DNA from: Natronococcus occultus SP4
GTDB lineage: Archaea; Halobacteriota; Halobacteria; Halobacteriales; Natrialbaceae
Reading direction: 5' to 3'
Assembly: GCF_000328685.1 (NCBI RefSeq)
Contig: NC_019974.1
Location: 2,471,001 to 2,535,000, forward strand
Length of the DNA: 64,000 nucleotides
Below are positions 27,017-36,291 of the stretch, one piece after another (position 1 is the first letter of the stretch; the number at the start of each line of letters is the position of its first letter). The position numbers and the translations under genes are program-made. Below the pieces are notes generated by a model. That model saw only the letters and a program-made list of their open reading frames with translations, did no database searches and had not been told where the DNA came from.

Positions 27017-27973
27017 ATGACACGCGATATCCTGGTCGCCGGCGAGACGCTGATCGACTTCCTGCCCGAGCGACCGGGTCCGATCTCGACCGTCGAGGGG
27101 TTCGAGCGACGCGCCGGCGGCGCGCCCGCGAACGTCGCCGTCGCGCTCGCGCGCCTCGAGCGGACGCCACTGTTCTGGACCCGTGTCGGCGAGGACCCGT
27201 TCGGTCGCTATCTCGTTGAGACCCTCGCTGACCACGGACTGCCCGAGCGGTTCATCGATCGCGACCCCGACGCGAAGACGACACTCGCCTTCGTCACCCA
27301 CGACGAGACGGGCGACCGCGAGTTCTCCTTCTACCGCGACGACACCGCCGATACCCGCCTCGAGCCGGGTCGGATCGACGACGCCGTGCTGGCGGACCTC
27401 GAGTGGGTCCACGCGGGCGGAGTCGCGCTCTCGACGGGGTCCTCGCGGGAGGCGACGCTGGACCTGCTCGAGCGGGCCGACGCTGCCGGCTGTACCGTCT
27501 CGTTCGACCCGAACGCCAGGCCCGAGCTGTGGCCCGACGACGACGTCTTCCGTGCGGTCGTTCGGCGGGCGCTCGACCACGTCGACGTGCTGAAAGCCGC
27601 CGAGGAGGAGCTCGCGGCACTCGGGTTCGCGGGCGAGGACGTCGAGGCGACGGCCAGGGACGTCCTCGCGATCGAGGGGGGGCCGTCGACCGTGCTGGCG
27701 ACGCGGGGCGGGGAGGGAGCCCTCGCAGTCGCCGGCGACGACGCGCCGTGGTCGGGGACCGCCAGCCACCCCGGCTACGAGGCCGACGTCGTCGACACGA
27801 CGGGGGCGGGCGACGCGTTCCTCGCCGGAGCGATCGCGGCGCTGTCGGAGGGACGGGCGCTTGAAGACGTCCTGGCGTTCGCCAACGCCGTCGGCGCGGC
27901 GGCGACGACGGCTCCGGGCGCGATGACGGCGCTGCCGGACCGGGAGGCGGTCGGGGAGTTCGGAGGCGAGTGA
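27017..27973 (+). CDS. PfkB-family carbohydrate kinase
   Basis: A 318-residue ribokinase-like sugar kinase. The N-terminal PfkB signature is FERRAGGAPANVAVALARL near 29-47, and the C-terminal signature DTTGAGDAFLAG places the catalytic base at about Asp266. Anion-hole glycines and the ATP loop (VLATRGGEGAL) are present. It probably phosphorylates fructose, KDG or a similar sugar; the sequence does not settle which. It ends exactly where the convergent zinc-ribbon gene ends, with no spacer. Confidence 0.9.
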   Translation: MTRDILVAGETLIDFLPERPGPISTVEGFERRAGGAPANVAVALARLERTPLFWTRVGEDPFGRYLVETLADHGLPERFIDRDPDAKTTLAFVTHDETGDREFSFYRDDTADTRLEPGRIDDAVLADLEWVHAGGVALSTGSSREATLDLLERADAAGCTVSFDPNARPELWPDDDVFRAVVRRALDHVDVLKAAEEELAALGFAGEDVEATARDVLAIEGGPSTVLATRGGEGALAVAGDDAPWSGTASHPGYEADVVDTTGAGDAFLAGAIAALSEGRALEDVLAFANAVGAAATTAPGAMTALPDREAVGEFGGE

Positions 27974-28801
27974 TTAGGGATCCCGGTCGAACGTGAACAG
28001 ACGGACGTTACAGTCCGGGCAGAACAGCTTCTCGGCGGGCAGTGACCCGATCGGCGTCACCTCGCCACAGCAGGTCGACTGCGTGATCTCGAGGGGGCCG
28101 TCACAGAGCGGACACGCCTCGAGCAGCGAGCGCAGCGGTTTCCCTGCCGCACGGCGGATCGCGGGGTCGTCGACCCGCGACTCGAGGGCGCGTGCGGCGC
28201 CGAGTTCGGCGACCGCGATCTCCCGGCGGAGGGTGACGATCCCGCCGTCCTCGCCTTGCAAGACGAGGTAGGACCGGCCGAAGCTGCTGCCGACCCGGGC
28301 CTTGGTCTCCGGAGCCGTATGGCGGTCCGCGATCGCGGCCAGCGCCTCGAGATCGCGGTCGCGAAGCGCCCGGATCTCCTCGCGCCAGTCGGCCCTGAAC
28401 CCGTCCCCGAGGCGGAGCTCCTCGCCGTCGGGAACGACGACGTCGGCCTCGATCAGCGCCGCGAGGACATCCTCGCCTGAAACCGCCTCGTCGGCGTCCG
28501 GGGCGTCCTCGGCTGCCGGCACGCCCGAGAGCGAGCCGGGCTCGTCGTCGTCGTGAGGATCGAGTGAGAGCGCCGCGGTCAGCCGCGGGGCGAAGCGCGG
28601 GGTGTAGGGGACGACGTAGCCGCGGGCGCCGATGGAGGCGAGGCCGACGACGCCGACCGCGACGGCAAGCAGCCGGCGCCGGGCGAGCGCGAGCGCGGCG
28701 ACGGCGACCGCGACCAGCGCGCCGTTGGTGATCGTACAGGGCCAACACCGGTTCGGTCCGGTGTACTCCGGGCGACGAATCCGCTCGAGAAGGCGACTCA
28801 T
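27974..28801 (-). CDS. Membrane-anchored protein with C-terminal zinc ribbon, unknown function
   Basis: A 275-residue protein. Near residues 11-24 it reads PEYTGPNRCWPCTITN, a CWPC pair just before two hydrophobic helices (about 27-62). An acidic linker and a helical domain follow (about 105-170). The C-terminus holds CPLCDG, a CC pair and CPDCNVRLFTFD (about 228-272), which looks like a zinc ribbon. I recognise it only as a conserved haloarchaeal protein. It is divergent from the TrmB-like regulator, so regulation could be shared, but no link is shown. Confidence 0.7.
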   Translation of the reverse strand: MSRLLERIRRPEYTGPNRCWPCTITNGALVAVAVAALALARRRLLAVAVGVVGLASIGARGYVVPYTPRFAPRLTAALSLDPHDDDEPGSLSGVPAAEDAPDADEAVSGEDVLAALIEADVVVPDGEELRLGDGFRADWREEIRALRDRDLEALAAIADRHTAPETKARVGSSFGRSYLVLQGEDGGIVTLRREIAVAELGAARALESRVDDPAIRRAAGKPLRSLLEACPLCDGPLEITQSTCCGEVTPIGSLPAEKLFCPDCNVRLFTFDRDP

Positions 28802-28934
28802 ACGGTCGCGTTTCCACCCGACCGCCTTCAGTGTAGCGCCAAAAGGAGTCTTTTTTACAATTCCTGTAGTACCTCGGTGCTATGCGACGACGCGTCACAG
28901 GTTCCGGAGCGTTCGGTCGATCGGTGATCGGTGG

Positions 28935-30011
28935 ATGAACCCGGACGAGCTCGCGGCGACGCTCGAGGAGGCGGGGCTCTCGCCGTACCAGGCCGACGCC
29001 TTCGTCACGTTGCTCGAGCGCGGCTCGGCCTCCGCGACCGACGTCGCACAGGCGAGCTCGGTCCCCGACCCGCGGATCTACGACGTCCTGCGGGGGCTCG
29101 AGGAGCGAGGGTACGTCGAGACCTACGAGCAGGGGAGTCTCCAGGCCAGAGCCCGAGACCCGGCGGAGGTCCTCGAGGATCTCCGCTCGCGGGCGGACCG
29201 GCTCGAGGACGCGGCCGACGAGATCGAGGCGCGCTGGACCCGCCCCGACATCGAGGACCACGCCGTCAGCATCGTCAAGCGGTTCGACACCGTCCTCGCC
29301 AGGGCCGACGAGCTCGTCAGGTCGGCCGACCACCAGGTCCAGATCGGGCTCACGCCCGCGCAGTTCGACGCGCTCGAGGACGCCCTCGGGGTCGCTCGCG
29401 AGGGCGGCGCCGACGTGAAGCTGTGTCTGTTTCCCGAGACGGCCACCGAGCCGTCGCTGCCGTCGACCGATCGTCTCGCCGCGGCCTGTACCGAAGCCCG
29501 GTACCGTCACATCCCCGCCCCGTTCGTGGCGCTGGTCGATCGCGCCTGGAGCTGTTTCGCGCCGAACGAACACTCCGCGAACGAGTACGGCGTCCTTGTC
29601 AACGATCGGACCCACGCGTACGTCTTCTACTGGTACTTCAGCACCTGTCTGTGGGACGTCTACGAACCGGTCTACTCGGCCCGCGACGAACGGCTCCCGA
29701 GGACGTACGTCGACATCCGGGAGGCGCTTCGCCGGATCGAGCCGCTTCTGGCGGAAGGAAAACAGGTCGAAGTCACCGTCGAGGGGTTCGAGACCGACTC
29801 CGGCCGTGAGACGACAGTCTCCGGAACGGTGACCGACGTCGGCTACACCGGTCAGTCGAACACAGAGGGGGAGTCGGTCCCGATCGCACAGTTCGCGGGT
29901 AAGGCCGCGGTCACGCTCGAGAGCGACGGCCGTACACGGACGGTCGGAGGATGGGGTGCGATCGTTGAGGACGTCGAGGCAGTTCGGATCACGCTCGAGG
30001 CGGCCGTCTGA
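28935..30011 (+). CDS. TrmB-family sugar-responsive transcriptional regulator
   Basis: A 358-residue TrmB-like regulator. Residues 1-70 form the winged helix (LEEAGLSPYQADAFVTLLERGSAS, then VPDPRIYDVLRGLEERGYV). A coiled stretch follows (about 70-105), then a phospholipase D-like/sugar-binding domain with QVQIGLTPAQ, and a beta-rich C-terminal domain. TrmB proteins sense sugars and control nearby ABC transporters. The operon for a sugar ABC transporter begins 147 bases downstream in the same direction, making it the likely target. The start is the ATG after a promoter-like T run at 28849-28855. Confidence 0.9.
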   Translation: MNPDELAATLEEAGLSPYQADAFVTLLERGSASATDVAQASSVPDPRIYDVLRGLEERGYVETYEQGSLQARARDPAEVLEDLRSRADRLEDAADEIEARWTRPDIEDHAVSIVKRFDTVLARADELVRSADHQVQIGLTPAQFDALEDALGVAREGGADVKLCLFPETATEPSLPSTDRLAAACTEARYRHIPAPFVALVDRAWSCFAPNEHSANEYGVLVNDRTHAYVFYWYFSTCLWDVYEPVYSARDERLPRTYVDIREALRRIEPLLAEGKQVEVTVEGFETDSGRETTVSGTVTDVGYTGQSNTEGESVPIAQFAGKAAVTLESDGRTRTVGGWGAIVEDVEAVRITLEAAV

Positions 30012-30126
30012 AGGCTCGTCTCTCCTCGGGTACACGCCCAGAACCGTCCGTTCGAAGAGCGACGGCGGCTTGTTGTCCGGCCGGGGTGAAAGAAGTTAAC
30101 TACATCCGTTGTACCCAACCCAGCAA

Positions 30127-30135
30127 TTATAAATA
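30127..30135 (+). promoter_or_regulatory. TATA box for the sugar ABC transporter operon
   Basis: TTATAAATA, the clearest TATA box in the window, is centred 28 bases before the ATG at 30159. The region just upstream (30095-30120) would be the place for a regulator site, but I see no clear match to the TACT-N7-GAGTA site reported for Halobacterium TrmB. Confidence 0.65.
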
Positions 30136-30158
30136 GATACAATTCAATATCCCAGTTC

Positions 30159-31637
30159 ATGAGTGACAGATATTCACGGGGGCGTACCAACGACGAATCC
30201 AGCGTCTCGCGGCGTACCTTCGTCGCCGCAGCCGGAGCGACCGGCGCGACGGCCAGCCTGGCCGGCTGTATCTACGGCGACGGCGACGACGGCGACGGCG
30301 ACGTCGTCATCGCGATGGGGTCGACTACCATCGACGACGTCGAGGACGGGATGCCGGACCTGCTCTACGAGAACGGGCTCGACGAGGACATCGAGATCAG
30401 CTTCAGTTCCCAGTCCGACGACACCGGCGACCAGCGCGACACCTACTCGCAGCTGATCGAGGCCGGCGAGTCCGAGCCGGACCTCATGATGTGTGACACC
30501 GGCTGGACGAACGTCCTCATCGAGAACGGCTACCTCGCGAACCTCTCGGAGGAGCTCGACGACGAGACCCTGGAGCTCATCGACGAGGAGTACTTCGAGG
30601 CGTTCGTCGACACCGCCCGCGATCCCGAGAGCGGCGATCTGATGGCGCTGCCGCTGTTCCCGGACTACGGCTGCCTGTACTACAACAAGAACTACGCCCG
30701 CGAGGCCGGCTACGACGATGACGACTTCGAGGAGTGGGCGACCGAGCCGATGAGCTGGGAGGAGTGGGCCGAGCTGACCGAGGAGATGCTCGAGGCCTCC
30801 GACGCCGAGGCCGGACTCGCGACCCAGTTCGACATCTACGAGGGGACCTCCTGCTGTAGCTTCAACGAGGTCATGACCTCCTGGGGCGGCGCGTACTTCG
30901 GCGGCGAGGAGAACCTCGGCGGCCCCGTCGGCGACCGACCCGTCACCGTCGACGAGGAGGAGTTCATCGACTCCCTTGCGATGATGCGGACGTTCGTCGC
31001 CGACGAACACGACGACGACACTCTCGACGAGTTCCCGACGGGGATCGCCCCGACGGACATCACCTCCTGGGACGAGGAGGGGGCCCGCGAGCCGTTCTCC
31101 TCGGGCCAGACCGCAATGTTACGCAACTGGCCATACATCGTTCCCGGAACGCTCGACGACGACGACTACCCGTTCGACGACGAGAACGACCTCGGTGCGA
31201 TGCCGATCCCGTACGCGGTCGAGGAAGACGAGGCCGCCCAGCCCGGCGCGGGCGGTACCACGTCCGCACAGGGCGGCTGGCACATCGGCCTCAACCCCAA
31301 CTCCGAGCGCACGGAGGAAGCGGTGCAGGTCATGCAGGCAATGACCGAGGACGACTTCAACCTCGGCATGCTCGAGGTCGTCGCCTGGCTGCCGCCAAAG
31401 CCCGACCTGTTCGACGACGAAGAGGCGACCGATCCCGACGACGTCGGGCCGATCGGTCACTACATGGAGACGCTGCGGGTCGCCGGCGAGAACGCGATGC
31501 CACGTCCCGTTACCGAGCAGTGGCCGTCGCAGGCCGAGATCATCGCCGAGCAGGTCAACCAGGCAGTCGCCGGCGACCAGAGTCCAGAAGACACCGCGGC
31601 TGATCTCCAGGACGCGCTCGAAGACAGCGAATCGTAA
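30159..31637 (+). CDS. Sugar ABC transporter substrate-binding lipoprotein
   Basis: A 492-residue extracellular solute-binding protein (family 1 type). The signal is twin-arginine (VSRRTFVAAAGATG) with lipobox LAGC, acylated Cys at 37, then an acidic Gly-rich linker. The mature part has the typical YSQLIEAGESEPDLMMCD near 100, FPDYGCLYYNKNYARE near 165, and MSWEEWAELTEEM. It captures a sugar outside the cell and hands it to the two permeases that follow within 2 bases of each other. The ligand is not identifiable. Confidence 0.92.
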   Translation: MSDRYSRGRTNDESSVSRRTFVAAAGATGATASLAGCIYGDGDDGDGDVVIAMGSTTIDDVEDGMPDLLYENGLDEDIEISFSSQSDDTGDQRDTYSQLIEAGESEPDLMMCDTGWTNVLIENGYLANLSEELDDETLELIDEEYFEAFVDTARDPESGDLMALPLFPDYGCLYYNKNYAREAGYDDDDFEEWATEPMSWEEWAELTEEMLEASDAEAGLATQFDIYEGTSCCSFNEVMTSWGGAYFGGEENLGGPVGDRPVTVDEEEFIDSLAMMRTFVADEHDDDTLDEFPTGIAPTDITSWDEEGAREPFSSGQTAMLRNWPYIVPGTLDDDDYPFDDENDLGAMPIPYAVEEDEAAQPGAGGTTSAQGGWHIGLNPNSERTEEAVQVMQAMTEDDFNLGMLEVVAWLPPKPDLFDDEEATDPDDVGPIGHYMETLRVAGENAMPRPVTEQWPSQAEIIAEQVNQAVAGDQSPEDTAADLQDALEDSES

Positions 31638-31639
31638 GG

Positions 31640-32659
31640 ATGAGCACTGAACAAGATTCGGACACCGCAGCCCGAGAGTCGAGGCGCTCGGGGCCGCTGG
31701 TGACGGTCACGCGGTGGCTGGAAAACCTCGGCGAAACCGCCTTCGCCTACCTGCTGTTGACTCCCGTCTTCGTCATCCTGGGAGCGATCGCGCTCTACCC
31801 GCTGTTGCGAACGTTCGAGCTATCGATGTACATCAACGTCCTCGGCACCGGCGATCCGGAGTTCGTCGGTCTCCAGAACTACGTCGACATGTTCACCGGC
31901 GAGCGCGATCCGGACTTCCCCGGCTCGACGACGTTCCTGCCGGACGTGAGCACGAGTTCGAGCTTCCCGTTCGTCCACGTCAGCGGCTGGTTCCGTAGCG
32001 CGCTGATCGTAACGCTCGTCTTTACCGTCGTGAGCGTCTTCTTCGAGACGATCATCGGGTTCGGTCAGGCGCTGATCCTCGACCAGGAGTTCCGCGGCCG
32101 GCGGCTCGTCCGCGTCGCGATCATCATCCCGTGGGCCGTGCCGCTTGTCATCCAGGGGATGATCTTCTACCTGATGTTCCATCCGAGCACCGGGTTCCTC
32201 ACGGAGTACCTGGCGAACATCGGAATCCTCGAACCGACGAATACGCTCAACGATCCGTTGAGCGCCCTGATCATCGTTACCGTCGCCGACATCTGGAAGA
32301 CGACCGCGTTTATGGCCCTGCTGATACTTGCGGGGCTCCAGAGCGTCGACCGCAGTCTCTACGACGTCGCGAAGGTCGCCGGCGCGAGCCGCTGGCAGCA
32401 GTTCAAGCTGATCACGCTGCCGCTTGTCCTGCCGGCCGTCGCTATCGCCGTGCTGTTCCGGACGATCGACGCAATGCGGGTCTACGGCCTGATCGACATC
32501 GCCTCGAGCTGTACGGTCGTCCCGTCGCTGTCGTGTATGGTCGTCGAAACGTTCAACACGAACCGCGGACTCGCCTCCGCGATCGCGTTCGTGACGGCGG
32601 GGATCATCGGGATCCTCGCGATGATCGTCATCTACAGGCAGTACAAGGAGGGATTCTAA
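31640..32659 (+). CDS. Sugar ABC transporter permease (MalF-like)
   Basis: A 339-residue inner membrane permease with about six to seven helices. The EAA loop that docks the ATPase reads DVAKVAGASRWQQFKLITLP near 248-267. A periplasmic loop between helices 1 and 2 (about 60-110) is long, as in MalF-type subunits. It begins 2 bases after the binding-protein stop and ends 1 base before the second permease. Confidence 0.92.
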   Translation: MSTEQDSDTAARESRRSGPLVTVTRWLENLGETAFAYLLLTPVFVILGAIALYPLLRTFELSMYINVLGTGDPEFVGLQNYVDMFTGERDPDFPGSTTFLPDVSTSSSFPFVHVSGWFRSALIVTLVFTVVSVFFETIIGFGQALILDQEFRGRRLVRVAIIIPWAVPLVIQGMIFYLMFHPSTGFLTEYLANIGILEPTNTLNDPLSALIIVTVADIWKTTAFMALLILAGLQSVDRSLYDVAKVAGASRWQQFKLITLPLVLPAVAIAVLFRTIDAMRVYGLIDIASSCTVVPSLSCMVVETFNTNRGLASAIAFVTAGIIGILAMIVIYRQYKEGF

Positions 32660-32660
32660 C

Positions 32661-33659
32661 ATGGCTACGACAACCGACCAATCGTCCGACTCCTCGGACT
32701 CCGACAAGGGCGTCCTCGCACAGTGGACCCAGGGCGTCATCGGAGACGACGAGAAACGCAGCCGCCTCTACCGGGCGCTGTTTTACGTCGCGTGTGGCTT
32801 TTTCCTCGTGACGACACTGTTCCCGTTCTACTGGCTCCTGGTGCTTGCGCTGACGCCGAACAGCCAGATCCTGACCGGTGACTGGTCGCTTCCGGTTATC
32901 GGACTCGAGTTCCCACACCCACAGGGGTTCAACCCCCAGGCGTTCGTCGAGGTGTTCCAGCAGATCCCGTTCCACCTCTACGTGTTCAACAGCTTCGTCC
33001 TCGCGACGATCACGACCATCATCGTGTTGCTAGTCGCGAGTCTCGCGGGCTACGTCTTCGGGCGACTCGAGTTCCCCGGGAAAGGACCGCTCATGCTCGC
33101 CGTGTTGATGGTGTCGTACTTCCCGCCGGCAGCGTTTCTGATCCCGCTGTTCGACGCGTTCCTCGGGAACGCCGTCGTGATCCCGTTCCTCGGGATCGAG
33201 CTGTTCCAGCCGCCGCGGTTGGTGAACACACCGGGATCGATGATCCTTCCCTTTAGCGCGCTGTTCATGCCGCTGGCGATCTTCATCCTCACCACCTTCT
33301 ACGCACAGATCCCCGACGGGCTAGAGGACGCGGCCCGGGTCGAGGGGACGACTCGGCTGGGCGCGCTGTTCCGGGTCATCATGCCCCTGTCGGCACCCGG
33401 CGTCGCGACGGCGGCCGTCCTGACGTTCATCGCGGTCTACAACGAGTACTTCTTCAGCTCGATCATGGCCCTGGAGAACGTCCCAGAGAACTGGTCGCCG
33501 CTGGTGGGCGGGATCCTGAGCTACCAGGACCAGTATACGACCGACTTCAACCTCATGGCGGCAGCGAGCATCGTCGGGGTTATCCCGATCCTGATCCTCG
33601 TGGTCGTCGCACAGGAACGTATCGTGAGCGGACTAACTGCGGGAGGACTCAAGGAATAA
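32661..33659 (+). CDS. Sugar ABC transporter permease (MalG-like)
   Basis: A 332-residue permease with six hydrophobic helices after a charged N-terminal tail of about 40 residues. The EAA loop is DAARVEGTTRLGALFRVIMP near 223-242. It forms the heterodimeric channel with the preceding permease. The ATPase gene begins 1 base after its stop, so the four genes form one tightly packed operon. Confidence 0.92.
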   Translation: MATTTDQSSDSSDSDKGVLAQWTQGVIGDDEKRSRLYRALFYVACGFFLVTTLFPFYWLLVLALTPNSQILTGDWSLPVIGLEFPHPQGFNPQAFVEVFQQIPFHLYVFNSFVLATITTIIVLLVASLAGYVFGRLEFPGKGPLMLAVLMVSYFPPAAFLIPLFDAFLGNAVVIPFLGIELFQPPRLVNTPGSMILPFSALFMPLAIFILTTFYAQIPDGLEDAARVEGTTRLGALFRVIMPLSAPGVATAAVLTFIAVYNEYFFSSIMALENVPENWSPLVGGILSYQDQYTTDFNLMAAASIVGVIPILILVVVAQERIVSGLTAGGLKE

Positions 33660-33660
33660 C

Positions 33661-34857
33661 ATGGCACGCGTATCACTCAGCAACGTCACGAAACGCTACG
33701 AGGACGTCGTCGCGGTCGACGACATGAACCTCGAAATCGAGGACGGAGAGTTCGTCTGTTTCGTCGGGCCCTCGGGCTGTGGCAAGTCGACGACGATGGA
33801 GACGATCGCCGGCCTGACGAAACCGACGGAGGGGACGATCCGGATCGGCGACGCCGACGTCACGACGCTGCCGCCGAAAGACCGGGGCGTGTCGATGGTC
33901 TTCCAGAACATCGCCCTCTTTCCCCACATGGACGTCTACGAGAATATCTCGTTCGGGCTGCGGCTGCGGAAGTACGACCAGGACGAGATCGATCGTCGGG
34001 TCGACAACGCCGCCGAGATCGTCCAGCTCGAGGGGATGCTCGACCGCGAACCCAACGAGCTCTCGGGCGGCCAGCAACAGCGGGTGGCGATCGCCCGCGC
34101 GATCGTCCGCGATCCGGACGTCTTCCTGATGGACGAGCCGCTGGCGAACCTGGACGCGAAGCTGCGGGTTCACATGCGGACCGAGCTCCAGCGTCTGCAC
34201 AAGCAGCTGGATACGACGATTATCTACGTCACTCACGACCAGGCCGAGGCGATGACGATGTCCGACCGGATCGCTGTCCTCAACGCGGGCCAGCTCCAAC
34301 AGATCGATCCGCCGCTTGTCTGTTACAACGAGCCCGCGAACCTCTTTGTCGCCGGCTTCATCGGCTCGCCCTCGATGAACTTCACCGAGGGCGAGCTCGT
34401 CGACGGCGGGCTCACCACCGAACACTACGATCTCGAGTTCGACACGACCGAGCTCGGCGTCAGTCCCGGCGAGGAGATCACGGCCGGGATCCGTCCGGAG
34501 GACATCCATCTCACCAGAAACTCCGAGGCCGTCGACCACCCCTCCGAGGTGATCGAGGCGACGACGGACGTCCTCGAGCCAATGGGCGACGAGATTTTCG
34601 TCTACCTCTCGCTCGACGGCTCGAGCGGGTCCTCGATGACCAGCGACGAGGCCGCCGGCGCCGCCAACCAGCTGCTGATGAGCGTCGATCCCGACACCGA
34701 TATCGAGGCCGACGAATCCGTCTCGATCGTCCTCGATCGCTCGAAGATCCACCTCTTCGACACCGGGTCGGGCGACGCGCTCGCACACGGCGTCGTCGAC
34801 CTCTCCGAGTCCGAACGAACGAGAGCGGCGGCCGAATCGAGGGGACAGCATGAGTAG
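33661..34857 (+). CDS. Sugar ABC transporter ATP-binding protein (MalK/UgpC type)
   Basis: A 398-residue ATPase. Walker A is GPSGCGKST near 36-44, the signature is LSGGQQQRVAIARA near 136-149, Walker B is VFLMDEPLANLD near 156-167, and the switch His is in YVTHDQAEAM. A C-terminal regulatory/TOBE region (about 240-375) is present, as in MalK-like subunits. It powers the two permeases. Its last 8 bases overlap a small membrane-protein gene. Confidence 0.93.
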   Translation: MARVSLSNVTKRYEDVVAVDDMNLEIEDGEFVCFVGPSGCGKSTTMETIAGLTKPTEGTIRIGDADVTTLPPKDRGVSMVFQNIALFPHMDVYENISFGLRLRKYDQDEIDRRVDNAAEIVQLEGMLDREPNELSGGQQQRVAIARAIVRDPDVFLMDEPLANLDAKLRVHMRTELQRLHKQLDTTIIYVTHDQAEAMTMSDRIAVLNAGQLQQIDPPLVCYNEPANLFVAGFIGSPSMNFTEGELVDGGLTTEHYDLEFDTTELGVSPGEEITAGIRPEDIHLTRNSEAVDHPSEVIEATTDVLEPMGDEIFVYLSLDGSSGSSMTSDEAAGAANQLLMSVDPDTDIEADESVSIVLDRSKIHLFDTGSGDALAHGVVDLSESERTRAAAESRGQHE

Positions 34858-35053
34858 CCTCGTTCCCGTGGTCTACTACGGGGGGTTTCTCGTGTTGTTC
34901 TTCTTCTGGATCTACGGGATCGTCTCGTTCGGTCTGGACGTAAAGAACAAGATCGTTCCCGGAATCAAACAGTACCGCCGCGGACGCAAGCGCCAGAAGG
35001 CAAAGCAAGAACGCGACGAGGAGCAAGACGAGCGAGAACAGCAGCTGTACTGA
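34850..35053 (+). CDS. Small membrane protein at the end of the sugar ABC operon
   Basis: A 67-residue protein with one hydrophobic helix (about 5-27, rich in Phe, Leu and Tyr), a GIVSFGLDVKNKIVPGIKQY segment, and a very charged Lys/Arg/Glu-rich C-terminal tail likely to be cytoplasmic. It overlaps the ATPase gene by 8 bases, so its translation is coupled to the transporter. I do not recognise the family. It may be an accessory subunit, but only the gene order says so. Confidence 0.7.
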   Translation: MSSLVPVVYYGGFLVLFFFWIYGIVSFGLDVKNKIVPGIKQYRRGRKRQKAKQERDEEQDEREQQLY

Positions 35054-35138
35054 GCGGGTGGCGACCCGTCGTGGACGGCCGACCGCTTTCGATCGCCCGT
35101 CCCGAGCGTCGCTGTTTTCGGCGAACTTCGTCTATAGG

Positions 35139-35159
35139 CCGTCTACCTGCAGTAGACGG
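35139..35159. promoter_or_regulatory. Perfect hairpin/operator-like inverted repeat
   Basis: CCGTCTAC and GTAGACGG flank a 5-base loop. The repeat lies 86 bases after the small membrane gene and about 15 bases upstream of the TATA box of the isomerase gene. It may be a regulator site or part of a terminator. No U-run follows immediately, which favours the former. Confidence 0.45.
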
Positions 35160-35173
35160 GAGATGCTCCACCT

Positions 35174-35182
35174 GGATTTATG
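35174..35182 (+). promoter_or_regulatory. TATA box for the TIM-barrel isomerase gene
   Basis: GGATTTATG is centred about 31 bases before the ATG at 35209. Confidence 0.4.
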
Positions 35183-35208
35183 GAGTCTCGTGACGACCGT
35201 TCGGTCGT

Positions 35209-36177
35209 ATGGATATCGGCGTTCACACCCCACCGCTCGCTGACGAATCGCTCGAGGGCGCCCTGGCGTACCTCTCTGATATCGGCGTCGACGCGATCGA
35301 ACCCGGGGTCGGCGGCTTCCCCGGTGACGACCACCTCGTTCGGGAGGAGTATCTCGACGACGAGGACGCCCAGCTCGAACTCGAGGAACTGCTCTCGGAG
35401 TTCGAGATGCACGTGAGCGCGCTCGCGATCCACAACAATCCGCTCCATCCCGACGAAAAGCGGGCCGAGGAGGCCGACACCGAACTCCGCGAGGCGATCG
35501 AGCTCGCCGACCAGCTCGACGTCAACACGGTGACCTGTTTCTCCGGACTGCCGGCGGGCGGCCCCGACGACGAGGTGCCGAACTGGATCACGGCCCCCTG
35601 GCCGACCGAGCACGCCGACGCCCACGACTACCAGTGGGAGGTGGCCGTCGACTACTGGTCGGACCTCGCGGCGTACGCCGACGACCACGGCGTCGACCTC
35701 GCGATCGAGATGCACCCGAACATGCTCGTCTACGAGCCACACGGGATGGCGAAGCTCCGTGAGGAGACCGGCGAGCGCGTCGGCGCGAACTTCGACCCCT
35801 CCCACCTGTACTGGCAGGACATCTCAATCACTGACGCGATTCGGTATCTCGGCGAGCGCGACGCGATCCATCACTTCCACGCCAAGGACACGAAGGTCTA
35901 CGAGGAGCAGGCCCGCGAGAAGGGCGTCCTCGACACGACGGCGTACGACGACGAACCCAACCGCTCGTGGCTGTTCCGCTCGGTGGGGTACGGTCACGGC
36001 GAGGAACACTGGAAGGACGTCGTCTCGACGCTACGGATGGTCGGCTACGACGGCACCCTGAGCATCGAACACGAGGACTCGCTGACCAGCTCCCGCGAAG
36101 GGTTAGAGAAAGCCGTCGAAATTCTCGAACGGGCGATCTTCCGCGAACAGCCCGGCGAGGCGTACTGGGCCGAGTAG
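35209..36177 (+). CDS. Sugar phosphate isomerase/epimerase (xylose isomerase-like TIM barrel)
   Basis: A 322-residue AP-endonuclease-2/xylose-isomerase-like TIM barrel. Metal and substrate residues are seen in VDAIEPGVGGFPGD near 24-37, LAIEMHPNMLVYEP near 164-177, NFDPSHLYWQ near 193-202, IHHFHAKDTK near 221-230, and the final strand LSIEHED near 284-290. The family isomerises or epimerises sugars or inositols. It follows the sugar ABC operon and has its own promoter, so I infer that it acts on the imported sugar. Confidence 0.87.
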   Translation: MDIGVHTPPLADESLEGALAYLSDIGVDAIEPGVGGFPGDDHLVREEYLDDEDAQLELEELLSEFEMHVSALAIHNNPLHPDEKRAEEADTELREAIELADQLDVNTVTCFSGLPAGGPDDEVPNWITAPWPTEHADAHDYQWEVAVDYWSDLAAYADDHGVDLAIEMHPNMLVYEPHGMAKLREETGERVGANFDPSHLYWQDISITDAIRYLGERDAIHHFHAKDTKVYEEQAREKGVLDTTAYDDEPNRSWLFRSVGYGHGEEHWKDVVSTLRMVGYDGTLSIEHEDSLTSSREGLEKAVEILERAIFREQPGEAYWAE

Positions 36178-36261
36178 CCCCCGTTGCTGCGGAACGACGG
36201 GAGAGCCGTCCGGGCGACGACGCCGTCTCCGCGGATCCACCCATTGTCGTTCGCGCACAGG

Positions 36262-36270
36262 CCTTATCCG
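36262..36270 (+). promoter_or_regulatory. TATA box for the PAS histidine kinase
   Basis: CCTTATCCG lies about 27 bases before the ATG at 36292 and supports that start. Confidence 0.4.
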
Positions 36271-36291
36271 CCGTGCAGATGTTGTGTGGAT

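Noticed and set aside
30090-30126. TrmB operator before the sugar ABC operon
   Set aside because: No match to TACT-N7-GAGTA or another convincing palindrome could be seen.
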